Shown: positions 20,245 to 29,371 of the stretch, piece by piece
How positions within the stretch are numbered: position 1 is the stretch's first letter
Layout of the letters: each line of letters starts with the position of its first letter
Assembly: GCF_937468385.1 (NCBI RefSeq)
Contig: NZ_CALBWS010000010.1
Coordinates: forward strand, 1-64,000
Length of the DNA stretch: 64,000 nucleotides
Source of the DNA: Neobacillus rhizosphaerae
Lineage (GTDB): Bacteria > Bacillota > Bacilli > Bacillales > Cytobacillaceae
Direction of reading: 5' to 3'
The notes under the pieces: model-generated
Database searches by the model: none
Told to the model about the DNA's origin: nothing
What the model saw: the letters and a program-made list of their open reading frames with translations, nothing else
Position numbers and translations under genes: made by a program

Positions 20245-21270
20245 TTATTTATCTACTTTTTCAATTTCTTTCATAATCAATTCAAAATCTATATCTGCAA
20301 TCGCTTCATCCAAAAGGAGTCGATTTTTAATATCACTTACTAATTTTAGTAATCTCTCACTAGCCTTTGATAAATCTTCTTTTTTATGGAAGACAGAATA
20401 TAAAGTTAGATCACGAAGTTTGAAGAATAATGGTATCTGTCTAATCCAATAGGGGTCAATGTAATTCTCCTCGTAATATCCTTTTAATAATTGTCTAGCA
20501 AAGTTTTGGGCAAATTCAGATCGTTCTTCCTTACTTTCAAGAGCCATATTAAACCAAACAGCATAATAAATCGGGATCGCAATATCGCTAGCAAACCAAT
20601 GATAGGAGCAATCATCGAAATCAAATACCTCAATTTCCCCATTTTCAATAAAGAAATTTCCTGAATGAACATCAGAATGGATTAATCCATAGGAATCAGG
20701 ATTTGTTTCAAGCTGTTGAATTTGTTGTAGTAAGGCTTTTCCTTTTTCGATCACCACTTTATCATCAGCAGGAAGATATTTTTCAATTAAAACTAAATCT
20801 TCCTCATCCCATTCAGGTCGTTTCGTGATATGATCCGGTTTTTGATAGTTTTTGGTGGCATGATTTATTTTCCCAACTAACTTTCCCCATTCGTAAAACA
20901 AAGCATCATTGAAATCGTCCGTTCGAACATTTTTTCCATTTGCCTTTTTAAATAGGCAGGCGTAAAAGAATGTGTCTTCTGAAACTAATGCTTCCACATA
21001 ATTTCCACTAATAGAAGGTAGTGCACGGCATACATTTACCTTTTGATCAGATAAAAAATTTAACCAATCCAACTCCGATTCTATTTGATCCATTGCTCGA
21101 TGGGAGCTGTGAGTTAAGCGTAAGACAAAAGGGATGCCATTCCGATAGACTTCAAATGCGTAATTTTCGAAATCCCCAAGCTTTTTTGGTTCCTTTTCTG
21201 TTGCTGCAAATAAGGATAAAGCCTTTTGAATAAGCTCTTCCGTTAATAATCTTGACACCGATTCTTCCAT
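20245..21270 (-). CDS. Aminoglycoside phosphotransferase-fold kinase (APH family)
   Basis: A 341-residue protein with the APH/choline-kinase fold. Catalytic loop GLIHSDVHSGNFF (His198, Asp200, Asn205) and metal-binding EVFDFDDCSYHW (Asp217-Asp220) are both intact. The N-terminal lobe has the strand pair YAFEVYRNGIPFVLRLT with the ATP-binding lysine position replaced by Arg (VLRLT), as in many family members. These proteins phosphorylate small hydroxyl compounds; antibiotic resistance cannot be inferred. The ATG at 21270 has GATGGGGG upstream. Confidence 0.85.
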   Translation of the reverse strand: MEESVSRLLTEELIQKALSLFAATEKEPKKLGDFENYAFEVYRNGIPFVLRLTHSSHRAMDQIESELDWLNFLSDQKVNVCRALPSISGNYVEALVSEDTFFYACLFKKANGKNVRTDDFNDALFYEWGKLVGKINHATKNYQKPDHITKRPEWDEEDLVLIEKYLPADDKVVIEKGKALLQQIQQLETNPDSYGLIHSDVHSGNFFIENGEIEVFDFDDCSYHWFASDIAIPIYYAVWFNMALESKEERSEFAQNFARQLLKGYYEENYIDPYWIRQIPLFFKLRDLTLYSVFHKKEDLSKASERLLKLVSDIKNRLLLDEAIADIDFELIMKEIEKVDK

Positions 21271-21639
21271 GGTACAGCCCCCATCTCTTAATTATTGTAA
21301 GAAAATTCTATAAAAATATAGACGTATCGTCAACACTTCTTATCAGGCTTGGAAAAAATCAGAAAGAATTGTTGCCTTTTCGGAGGACAGTGAGGAGTGG
21401 AAGGGCACGAATATCGGAGATTTAGTAAGGTATATTCAATATTAATTTTGAATCATTGAAAGCCAAATCTACTCGGTGGTTGAACTTCTTTATAGCAGCT
21501 ATCCTAATAGATTGTTAGATGTGATGAAGCGAAGTAAAAAGGTTTCGGAGCATAAATGAGGTAAACGGACTAAAGACCGATAGTGACGAAGAAGATAGGA
21601 TGAGAAATCAGGAACGACCATCATTAACTCAGATAAAAA
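21271..21639. other. Intergenic region, no gene seen
   Basis: No frame with a ribosome binding site. AT-rich DNA between two minus-strand genes; it should contain the promoter of the kinase gene near 21290-21330, but no convincing -35/-10 pair was found. Confidence 0.3.
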
Positions 21640-21687
21640 AAAAACGGTTCCCTTGCTACTTTAAAAAGGGTAGCAAAGAGAACCGTT
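21640..21687 (-). terminator. Strong intrinsic terminator of the dacC-like gene
   Basis: AACGGTTC-CTTGCTAC and GTAGCAAAG-GAACCGTT form a stem of about 17 bp. On the minus strand it is followed by a run of nine T. It sits 9 bases from the stop codon. Confidence 0.9.
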
Positions 21688-21695
21688 TTCGTGTT

Positions 21696-24563
21696 TTATT
21701 GCGTCAAATCCACAAGTTTCTGGGCAAAGTGTTTAACGAGCTGCTTGCTTTCGGTTTGGCTGTAGCCGTTAAGTAATAGTGAGAAGGCTAATAGGTCGCC
21801 GTCTTTTGTTTTGATATATCCTGAAAGTCCTGGGATATCTTCGCGATTTTCCAAAATCCCTGTTAGCTGTGGACTGGAGATGTTACCTAATCCGGTTTTT
21901 AAGCTGCCGTCCTCACCCGCGTTCGCAAGAGAGTCATAGAACACAGGGAAAGTAGGTTTTTGTGTTTCAGCTGCTAATAAGCTTGCCACTTGTGCTGCCG
22001 AAATTTGGGTGTATTTTGTCCATCCTGATCCATCCATCATGTCAAATGGTGTGGAAATCACTGCATTCATCATGCGTTGAACCGTATCGATTCCGTCATC
22101 GAAGGTTCCGTTGCCATTAATCATTGCGCCCAATGACCGAATGATCATTTCTGCGGTGAAATTGTCATTATGGCGATTCATATAGTTGACGATTTCAGCT
22201 AGAGTAGTTGATTCATAGGTGTTCACTAGTTTGGCACCAGCTGGTTTGGCCTCGCTTAGCACTTGACTATGGGGACTTACATTAACCCCTGCTTCTTTTA
22301 ACTTATTTTTCAAAACATAACCCGTATACAGATGAGGGGCTTCGATGGAAACATCTTTATATCCTTTTTCCGTTCCGGCAGGCAGGGTTCCTGAAATTTC
22401 AATGGTATTTTCTCCGCGAATTCTTTTGATTGCCAGCATATTTTTGCTATTTGCCTCTCCGGTGATGGCTGTGTTGACAATTTTAATCTCATTTACACCT
22501 GGTTCCATTGTTACGTTAATATTCTTGCCGATTTTTCCTGGTTCATATTGGAGCCTGACCGTACCGTGATTGACGGATAGTGCTGTAATTTGCGGCTGGA
22601 ATGGTTCACTTTCATTGTCCCATGTCCATCCTGGTGCATAGACATCATCCGTGAAGAATTGACTATCTACGATAATGTTTCCTTTCACGAGATGAATGCC
22701 GGCATTCTTGAGGTCTTGTGCGATTCCTTCAATCGTTGGACCGCCTAACACTTGCCGCTTATTGTCAGAAGCTAATGTTGGATCCCCATAGCCTTTAACA
22801 ATGATATCCCCGTTTAAGATTCCATTTGTGATGGTGCCATTGGTATAAAGTTCTGTTTTAAACCGGTAGTTTTGTCCAAGATTATCAAGTGCACTTGCGG
22901 TTGTTAATAATTTTACACTTGCACCAGGCGTCAGAAGAGATTGCGGACTTCGGGCGTACAGCACTTCCTGTTTCTTCGTAGAATAGATCACTGCTCCTTT
23001 AATAATTCCTTTAAAGACCGGATCATCTAATATCGGATCAAAATCTTTAGCCAAAGGAAAGCTTTGCGATTCAGGTGTGCTCGCAGGCGGTTTGGGCAAA
23101 TTCGGATATTGCGCTAAAGCAATGGCAATTTGGTTCTGTAAATTTGTCGCGTAAGAACTTTTATAAATACCATTGAGTAAAATCGAAAACGCAATGGTTT
23201 GTCCGTTTTTCGCCGTAACATAACCGGCAAGCGAATTCACTCCGCTCATACTGCCTGTTTTGGCTTTCACATTTCCCTCAGCAGCAGTGCCCTTCATTCG
23301 GTTTTTCAACGTACCATCTTTACCGGCAATCGGCAGAAATGAAATAAATCGGTCTCGTTCCGGTCCGTCAAACATGCTGTTCAGTAATTGAATATATGCA
23401 TGAGGGGAGATGTGATCCAAACGTGTTAGACCAGAGCCATCTTTTTGCATAAAACCATCCTCCAACCCCAAATTGTTTACCAGAAAACGATGAATCACTT
23501 CGGTTCCTGCAGCTGTAGATCCTACGCCGGACTCTTTGGCACCCAGCAGCTTGGTGAGCATCTCTGCGTAAAAATTATCACTCTCTTTTACCATTTCTGT
23601 TAAGATATCATCTAATTTTGGTGATTCGACGGCTGCAGCTAAACGAGCATCATCATCCACAGTGCCTTTTTCAACAGCGGATTTATTTTTAAAAGGAATG
23701 CCTTGTTTTATGAGTAAATCCCGAAATACGGTACCTGTAAATGGTGCCGGGTCATGTATCGTGCGTGTGAGGGTATACCCGGTAGCAGAATAATTTTGCC
23801 CAATTGTTCCGCTTACGGCGATTTCATTTTTTCCAAGTGTTCGGTCAATTGTTAACGAAACTTTGTTTCCTTCAACCGTTTTTGCCTTGTTGACTACTGT
23901 CACATAGTCAGGCGCCGGGTCAATGGTGACTGTTGGGCTTTCGCCAATTTTCTTTCCTGGATGAACGGTAACTTCCACAGTATTTTCACTTACGGATAGG
24001 GCGCTCGTTTGCGTACTATAGCTGTAAGGCTCATCATCCCACATCCAGTCTTCTCCTAAACGCTGACCATCAAAATAGCTCTCGTCCACGATAATGTTTC
24101 CATTCACTTTTTGTATGCCTTTATCTGCTAAACTTTTTGCCAAGGTGTCTAATTTTTCAACTGTCAGCGTCGGGTCGCCATAGCCCTTTAGAATGATGTC
24201 TCCATTTAGTACTCCGGCATTACTCAGATTTCCAGTAGTAAAAACCTTTGTCGGGATTGTCATATCTTTTGACCATTTGCTTACGGCTGCCGCAGTTACG
24301 AGGAGCTTAAAGACAGAGGCAGGAACAAATGTTTTATCAGAATGATAAGAGGCGAGCGTCTTTTCTTCATCAAGCGAATAGACTTCATACCCCACAGACA
24401 TTCCTTCACTATTTGGATTGGCGTTCAGCTGCTGAACATAGGCCTGTAAAAGCTGACTCAGTTCCTCCTCCTGAGTGGTTTGTGCTTGGATTTGCGGAAC
24501 TAAAGAAATCATGAGCATGAATGCTAACAGTACCGATCTCCACCTTGCTTTCCATCGGTTCAT
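21696..24563 (-). CDS. D-Ala-D-Ala carboxypeptidase/endopeptidase, tandem S13 domains, second one inactive
   Basis: A 955-residue exported protein (signal peptide ending near QIQAQ, residues 1-28) made of two peptidase-S13 (DacC, PBP4-type) domains. B. subtilis DacC has one and is about half as long. Domain 1 has all three penicillin-binding motifs: S83-V-F-K86, S328-D-N330 and K435-T-G437. Domain 2 repeats the fold (LNGDIIVKGYGDPTL, GNIIVDSQFF, MMDGSGWTKYTQIS), but A548-S-V-K551 replaces SxxK, N799-D-N replaces SxN, and no KTG is found at the equivalent place (residues 903-905 are ILE). So one half should be catalytic, trimming peptidoglycan stem peptides outside the membrane, and the other should be structural or substrate-binding. 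ATG at 24563 with AAAGGAGAG. Confidence 0.9.
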   Translation of the reverse strand: MNRWKARWRSVLLAFMLMISLVPQIQAQTTQEEELSQLLQAYVQQLNANPNSEGMSVGYEVYSLDEEKTLASYHSDKTFVPASVFKLLVTAAAVSKWSKDMTIPTKVFTTGNLSNAGVLNGDIILKGYGDPTLTVEKLDTLAKSLADKGIQKVNGNIIVDESYFDGQRLGEDWMWDDEPYSYSTQTSALSVSENTVEVTVHPGKKIGESPTVTIDPAPDYVTVVNKAKTVEGNKVSLTIDRTLGKNEIAVSGTIGQNYSATGYTLTRTIHDPAPFTGTVFRDLLIKQGIPFKNKSAVEKGTVDDDARLAAAVESPKLDDILTEMVKESDNFYAEMLTKLLGAKESGVGSTAAGTEVIHRFLVNNLGLEDGFMQKDGSGLTRLDHISPHAYIQLLNSMFDGPERDRFISFLPIAGKDGTLKNRMKGTAAEGNVKAKTGSMSGVNSLAGYVTAKNGQTIAFSILLNGIYKSSYATNLQNQIAIALAQYPNLPKPPASTPESQSFPLAKDFDPILDDPVFKGIIKGAVIYSTKKQEVLYARSPQSLLTPGASVKLLTTASALDNLGQNYRFKTELYTNGTITNGILNGDIIVKGYGDPTLASDNKRQVLGGPTIEGIAQDLKNAGIHLVKGNIIVDSQFFTDDVYAPGWTWDNESEPFQPQITALSVNHGTVRLQYEPGKIGKNINVTMEPGVNEIKIVNTAITGEANSKNMLAIKRIRGENTIEISGTLPAGTEKGYKDVSIEAPHLYTGYVLKNKLKEAGVNVSPHSQVLSEAKPAGAKLVNTYESTTLAEIVNYMNRHNDNFTAEMIIRSLGAMINGNGTFDDGIDTVQRMMNAVISTPFDMMDGSGWTKYTQISAAQVASLLAAETQKPTFPVFYDSLANAGEDGSLKTGLGNISSPQLTGILENREDIPGLSGYIKTKDGDLLAFSLLLNGYSQTESKQLVKHFAQKLVDLTQ

Positions 24564-25121
24564 ACAATCTCTCCTTTCAAGTAAAATAGGATTGCGTTAA
24601 AGATTAAATATTTCGACAACTATTTTTATTTTCCTATTGAAATTACCATATTAGTAGATAAGTATCAGAAACGTCGTAGCCTTATTGTTTGCGAAAAGGA
24701 AATAAGAGGTAAAAATTTGAGGAAAAGGAATTATTAACCAAGATGAAGACATTGAAAAATATAAAAAGCAGTTTGAAGATAAAAATGTTAACCATGAATG
24801 GGGCGTTCAATATTGTTCGAAAACATGTACCAGCTGCCTTTGACGGGCTTGATAGAAAACACTTCCTTCAATCTCCTAAGAAAATCATCATCGTGAAAGG
24901 TAAAGCAAAGCTGAAGGCATCGGCCTGATGTATTAGCGGGACCTGTGGTAGCCCACTTAAAGACAATGTGGCTTTTTAGCCTATTCTTTCGAAACCCCTA
25001 GCTTTAGCTATGGGGATACTCATTTAATCTGTATTTAATGGCCCTTTTCATGTAAGGTAGAGTAGAACATAAAATGCAGAACAAACAGTTACGGCTTTTT
25101 ATATGGAAGTGGGGGATGGTT
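24564..25121. other. Intergenic region with coding scraps and an IS605-like end hairpin
   Basis: Two overlapping short frames at about 24740-24930 (one ending HEWGVQYCSKTCTSCL) suggest the residue of a small Cys-rich protein but have no convincing start. At 24995-25015 CCCCTAGC-TTTA-GCTATGGGG is an imperfect hairpin of the kind found at ends of IS200/IS605 elements; no transposase is near. Confidence 0.35.
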
Positions 25122-25973
25122 ATGAGACGACTGATTTTGTCGACAGAGAGTGGTGCGGATTTACCAGAAGAATTAGCTGGAAAACATAATGTTCAAGTGG
25201 TCCCGATGCACGTCATCATGGATGGGCAGGATTATTTAGACGGTTCGTTACCCATAACGGATATTTATAACTATTATGAGCGAACCAAAAAAATACCATC
25301 TACAACGGCCACAAATTCTCATGAATATCATGAATTTTTCACGAAGATAAAAACTGATTTTCCTGATTGTATCATCGTACATATTGGATATACGTCAAAG
25401 GCATCTTCTTCCTTTCAAAATGCGATCATCGCCTCGGAAGAATTGGATGATATTTTTCTAATTGACGCTTTGAACGTTACAGGTGGATTATCTGCGATTG
25501 TAATGTATGCGGTTTCCTTGTTAAAGAATGAACCTACGATTGACCCTGTTCGCTTAGTAGAGAAGATTGAATCAAAGGTTCCTAAATCGAGACTGGCTTT
25601 CGTTCCCGGAAATTTAGATTTTTTAAGAGCAGGCGGGCGAGTTAGTAATCTAGCTTATCTCGGAGGGGCTTTGTTAAAAATAAAGCCGCGTATTGAACTA
25701 ATTGATGGAAATCTTGTTTCAACAAAAAAATATCGTGGGAAAATGGATGTAGTTACAGAAAAACTGATGCGAGATTATTTAGATCAATACGACATTGATA
25801 GAGAACAACTTTATCTTCTTTACTCAATTGGACTTGATGAAAGGATCAAGCAGCGGATGGATGAAATCGCAAAAGAAACTGGTTTTAAAAATGTTAAATG
25901 GATTCAAGCCGGCGCTATGATATCTACTCACGCTGGACCTGGCGGCTTTGGACTGGCAGGCTTAGAAGTTTAG
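25122..25973 (+). CDS. DegV family fatty-acid-binding protein
   Basis: A 283-residue DegV/FakB-type protein, which binds a fatty acid for phosphorylation by FakA. Landmarks are the N-terminal STESGADLPEEL, the fatty-acid contact PSTTATNSHEYHEFF, VHIGYTSKASSSFQNA, FLRAGGRVSNLAYLGGALLKIKP and the C-terminal THAGPGGFGL (the family's H-x-GPG). The ATG at 25122 has GTGGGGG at good spacing; the longer frame from 25074 adds a hydrophobic stretch without homology. No FakA gene is nearby. Confidence 0.9.
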   Translation: MRRLILSTESGADLPEELAGKHNVQVVPMHVIMDGQDYLDGSLPITDIYNYYERTKKIPSTTATNSHEYHEFFTKIKTDFPDCIIVHIGYTSKASSSFQNAIIASEELDDIFLIDALNVTGGLSAIVMYAVSLLKNEPTIDPVRLVEKIESKVPKSRLAFVPGNLDFLRAGGRVSNLAYLGGALLKIKPRIELIDGNLVSTKKYRGKMDVVTEKLMRDYLDQYDIDREQLYLLYSIGLDERIKQRMDEIAKETGFKNVKWIQAGAMISTHAGPGGFGLAGLEV

Positions 25974-26049
25974 GAACGGTCAAAAGTGAAAGTGTGGGTG
26001 TCTGTCACTAGGCGAGATTTGAAGATTCTGTCAAGGAAAGGGTGCTACT

Positions 26050-26529
26050 ATGGAAATAAAAGATAGTGAGGCACTGAAACATGAACTAGCAGCTGTAAGA
26101 GAAAGAAATCAGGAGTTATATGCGAAAAATGTTCAACCTGGTATTAAAGTGAAGATGCAGGAATTTCTTGATGCATTTGAGGAGTATTTTAGGGAAAGAG
26201 GCTTTGTCATAAGGAAAAAAGCTGATTCTGTAACGGTAGCGTATGATACATTACACTTTAAAGCTTTTTCTAATGAAACTCATGATATCTTTATCATGAA
26301 GGGGAGAGAGCAGCTTGCTTCGATTACTGTTTATTATAATGGTGCAAGAAAGTTAGTAGAATCACGACAAAATGTAGATGGTTCATTCGTTCAATTTGAA
26401 AGCGAGATCGAAAAAGAAAAAGCTTTATCCACTCTTTTTGATAATCCCGTGTTTTATTATACTGGGCATGAAATTGGTCATCCATATGACACACCATTAG
26501 CGGTGATTGATAGTATTTTTTGTGGGTGA
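26050..26529 (+). CDS. Hypothetical protein, 159 residues
   Basis: Not recognised. Acidic, soluble, with an N-terminal helix pair (EALKHELAAVRERNQELYAK) and a mixed alpha/beta remainder (KADSVTVAYDTLHFKAF). No Cys-rich or membrane segment. ATG at 26050 with AAGGAAAGGG upstream. It lies between DegV and the alarmone synthetase on the same strand, but gaps of 76 and 105 bases make co-transcription only possible. Confidence 0.65.
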   Translation: MEIKDSEALKHELAAVRERNQELYAKNVQPGIKVKMQEFLDAFEEYFRERGFVIRKKADSVTVAYDTLHFKAFSNETHDIFIMKGREQLASITVYYNGARKLVESRQNVDGSFVQFESEIEKEKALSTLFDNPVFYYTGHEIGHPYDTPLAVIDSIFCG

Positions 26530-26634
26530 CTTGTTGCAAACAAGCACCATTATGGATTTCGATTATAGGTACACCTTTTTTACTTTGAATCATTTGTGTT
26601 ATGATAACAGAATAATAACGAGAGGGCTGTGGAC

Positions 26635-27276
26635 ATGCTGAAAGAAAAGATAAAAATCGAGGTTATTCAAAAAGTATTAGACAATTGGAGGGGGTTCTTT
26701 TTACCTTACCAAATGGCATTACATGAATTAGAAAGTGATTTCAAGATTATTGACTTAGAGTGGAAAATACAACATGGCTATTCCGTTATTGAACATATGA
26801 AAATACGTTTCAAAACATTAAGATCTTTGGTGGAGAAAATACAAAGAAAAGAAATTCCTTTAACACAAGAAGCGGTGAGGAATGAAATAAGAGATATTTT
26901 GGGTGTTAGAATTGTCACAAGTTTTATTGATGACGTATATATGTTGAAGGAGCATATCGAGCAACGTGAAGACATCCGAATGATACGCATAAAGGATTAT
27001 ATTCAGGACCCGAAAATGAGCGGATATAAAAGTTTGCACCTGATTGTAGAAACCCAAGTTTTCCTATCCAACGAAATAATATGGGTTCCTGCAGAAATAC
27101 AAATTCGTACTTCCGCTATGGATTTTTGGGCATCCACCGAGCATAAACTAAATTATAAATATCAAGGGGAGACTGTACCTGAGGATGCTCAAAAGCAGCT
27201 AATTGAGCTTGCCAAAGCTTCTTCCTTAATGGATAAAGAAATGTCAAACTTAAGAACTAAATTACTAGCCAATTAA
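26635..27276 (+). CDS. ywaC: Small alarmone synthetase (RelP/YwaC type)
   Basis: A 213-residue (p)ppGpp synthetase without hydrolase or regulatory domains. Motifs are the GTP-site HMKIRFKTLRSLVEKI, IRDILGVRIVTSFIDDVY, DPKMSGYKSLHLIVETQ and the active-site EIQIRTSAMDFWASTEHKLNYK. Details such as VIEHMKIR and the YIQDPK..GYKSLHLI stretch resemble B. subtilis YwaC (SasA, RelP) more than YjbM (RelQ). The ATG at 26635 is spaced 8 bases from AGAGGG; the GTG at 26629 is too close. In B. subtilis this gene answers to cell-envelope stress; the promoter here was not resolved. Confidence 0.88.
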   Translation: MLKEKIKIEVIQKVLDNWRGFFLPYQMALHELESDFKIIDLEWKIQHGYSVIEHMKIRFKTLRSLVEKIQRKEIPLTQEAVRNEIRDILGVRIVTSFIDDVYMLKEHIEQREDIRMIRIKDYIQDPKMSGYKSLHLIVETQVFLSNEIIWVPAEIQIRTSAMDFWASTEHKLNYKYQGETVPEDAQKQLIELAKASSLMDKEMSNLRTKLLAN

Positions 27277-27292
27277 GCAAACAATAAAAAAC

Positions 27293-27337
27293 GTCATCAA
27301 ATATTCAACTTTTAAGTAAAATATTTGATGACTTTTA
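27293..27337. terminator. Bidirectional terminator between convergent genes
   Basis: GTCATCAAATATT (27293-27305) and AATATTTGATGAC (27320-27332) pair over 13 bp, with TTTTATTT after and AAAAAAC before. Confidence 0.9.
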
Positions 27338-27349
27338 TTTTAAGCTATA

Positions 27350-28732
27350 TTAATTTGTTTCATGTTTTGAAATTCCGATTTGCGTAATACCGCTGAAAAT
27401 TGTTAACAATGGTGATAGTAAGCAGAAAAAGGCAAAAGGAACGTACTCTAACGTAGAGACACCTAGTACACCAGTAAGGAAGATACCTGAAACCCCCCAA
27501 GGCACTAACGGATTTATGACAGTTCCTGTATCTTCTAAAGCTCGAGCTAATGTTTTTTTATCAAATCCTAGCTTCTCGTACTGTCCTTCAAACGTTTTCC
27601 CTGTTAAAAGAATAGATAGGTATTGCTCACCTACAAAGAAGTTAATGCCGATTGCTGTGCATGCAGTGGCAACGATTAAGGAAGGTGCACCTTTTAATAG
27701 TCCTTCAATTGCTTTTAATAAAGATGGAATTATTCCTAGTAGGAAAAGTAATCCTCCCATCCCTAAAGCTAGAAGAACAAGGGATATGGAAAACATCATA
27801 CTTTCAATTCCACCTCTAGAAAGCACAGAATTCAATTGTTCTACATTGCTTTCCATCACGAATCCAGAAAATAATATATTCGACATTTTCGTAAACGTTA
27901 ATGAACCGTCTGCAATGAACGCAATAATTACACTACTTACAATTCCAGCAGATAAAGTGGGTATAGCTGATACTTTTTTTAAAGCAAGTACTACTACAAT
28001 AACAAATGGTATTAATGCTACCCAATTAATGTAACTATGCTCTTGTAAAGCTTTTAAGAAAATGGATATTTCCTCCGTTTTACCACTACTTTCTGGCGAT
28101 AAGAAGAAAAATATTATAGATGTAATAATAAAGCCAGGTACCGTTGTCCATAACATATTTTTAATATGATCAAATAACGGAACACCTAGTGTCTCAGATG
28201 CTAGATTTGTCGTATCTGAAAGTGGTGACATCTTATCTCCTAGAAATGCACCTGAAACTATTGCTCCTGCTGTTATTGCTAACGATGCATCCATTGCAGT
28301 TGCCATTCCAAGAAATGCAACACCGATTGTTGCAGATGTTGTAAAGGCACTTCCAATACATGTCCCCACTATAGAACACACGACAAATACTGAAAAATAT
28401 AATGGTAAGCTTGAAAACCACTCAAAACCGTAGAACATCAACGTTGGAATCGTACCACTTGCCATCCAAGTACTTATTAACATTCCGATAAAGAAGAAAA
28501 TATAAACTGCACCCAAACCAGTTGTAGCACCTTTCATTATTCCACTTTCCATATCAGATATTTTTACTTTTTTTATTATTCCATACACCATTAATAACAT
28601 AATCGCAAATATCATTGGTAAATGAGGTGTTAAACCTAATAGAATAATACCACTGCTCACCATCCCTAAAATTGTGAGCATAACGATTGCTGCTTCCCAT
28701 ACTGGCAGCTTTAATTTTGCAGATTGTAACAT
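27350..28732 (-). CDS. yheL: NhaC-family carrier, probable tyrosine transporter (YheL-like)
   Basis: A 460-residue membrane protein of the NhaC Na+/H+ antiporter family with about 11-12 hydrophobic helices. Landmarks are GAIVSGAFLGDKMSPLSDTTNLASE and, near the C-terminus, FVGEQYLSILLTGKTF and LARALEDTGTVINPLVPWGV. The ATG at 28732 has GGGGGAG eight bases upstream; a longer frame continues into the leader but is not initiated. The gene sits under a T-box riboswitch with a UAC (Tyr) specifier. From established comparative work on T-boxes, NhaC-type YheL proteins under tyrosine T-boxes are regarded as amino-acid carriers, so tyrosine uptake coupled to Na+ or H+ is more likely than ion homeostasis. 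Confidence 0.87.
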   Translation of the reverse strand: MLQSAKLKLPVWEAAIVMLTILGMVSSGIILLGLTPHLPMIFAIMLLMVYGIIKKVKISDMESGIMKGATTGLGAVYIFFFIGMLISTWMASGTIPTLMFYGFEWFSSLPLYFSVFVVCSIVGTCIGSAFTTSATIGVAFLGMATAMDASLAITAGAIVSGAFLGDKMSPLSDTTNLASETLGVPLFDHIKNMLWTTVPGFIITSIIFFFLSPESSGKTEEISIFLKALQEHSYINWVALIPFVIVVVLALKKVSAIPTLSAGIVSSVIIAFIADGSLTFTKMSNILFSGFVMESNVEQLNSVLSRGGIESMMFSISLVLLALGMGGLLFLLGIIPSLLKAIEGLLKGAPSLIVATACTAIGINFFVGEQYLSILLTGKTFEGQYEKLGFDKKTLARALEDTGTVINPLVPWGVSGIFLTGVLGVSTLEYVPFAFFCLLSPLLTIFSGITQIGISKHETN

Positions 28733-28793
28733 GTGAAAATCTCCCCCAATTTGTAATACTACGTTGTATATAGGAGAAAAGGATTGCGCAATA

Positions 28794-29031
28794 CAAAAAA
28801 GCCCCTTCTCCACATAGGGACGAAGATGCTTCGCGGTACCACCCTACTTGGCAAGAATAAACTTGCCCACTCTTTATATCTGTTATATCTAGGCAGGTGT
28901 ACTTCACATTTGTGTATGCTCGGATTTTCAGCTACCATCCGATCTCTTCTCGCTGCATGAAACAAAGCTACTATTTTCTGCTAACAGATAGATTTCCTTT
29001 TTTGCTTAAACGCTTTTTAGCACTAAAGCAT
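28794..29031 (-). promoter_or_regulatory. T-box riboswitch, tyrosine type, controlling the NhaC-family gene
   Basis: On the minus strand the invariant T-box AGGGTGGTACCGCG lies at 28845-28832. It is followed by a terminator (GTCCCT...AGGGGCTTTTTT, about 28822-28794). The upstream 180 bases include the Stem I elements GGTAGCTGAAAATCC and GTGAAG-TAC-ACC, where the specifier codon is read as TAC (plus-strand 28901-28899), meaning tRNA-Tyr. Uncharged tRNA-Tyr should favour the antiterminator and switch on the carrier. The T-box itself is certain; the specifier was assigned by eye. Confidence 0.9.
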
Positions 29032-29037
29032 ATTGGT

Positions 29038-29066
29038 ACTATACGAGAATAATAAGTTCTTGTCAA
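29038..29066 (-). promoter_or_regulatory. Sigma-A promoter of the T-box transcript
   Basis: On the minus strand, a perfect TTGACA (29066-29061) and TATAGT (29043-29038) are separated by exactly 17 bases, placing the start about 7 bases before the leader. Confidence 0.88.
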
Positions 29067-29371
29067 GAATTTTTAAAAAAAAGAACATAACCTCGTTTTA
29101 ATCGGCTCTAATTCAAATGTATCCTGAATAGCTTTGTCTTTAATTATTCGAATGGTTTCTTGGTTGATTTGTCACAGCTTGAAATAGGGCAGAAAATGAT
29201 TGTCCATGATTTACAATCACTTCTCATGAAAAAGGGACTCATGAGATACAAGGGGATTTCAAGACATTCTAGAAAAGGAAGTATCTAATGGACCTTATAT
29301 TTTTCAAAATGGCCCCAAAATAACTATAAACATGAATTGGCCCACTAAATTAATAATGGAGGAAGATTATT

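Noticed and set aside
27516..28034. 172-codon plus-strand frame opposite the NhaC-family gene
   Set aside because: Antisense shadow with membrane-gene codon bias; the minus strand has motifs, binding site and T-box.
28554..28965. Two minus-strand frames (28554-28907 and 28759-28965) spanning the T-box leader
   Set aside because: They lie across the T-box and terminator, which explains the conservation; no initiation site.
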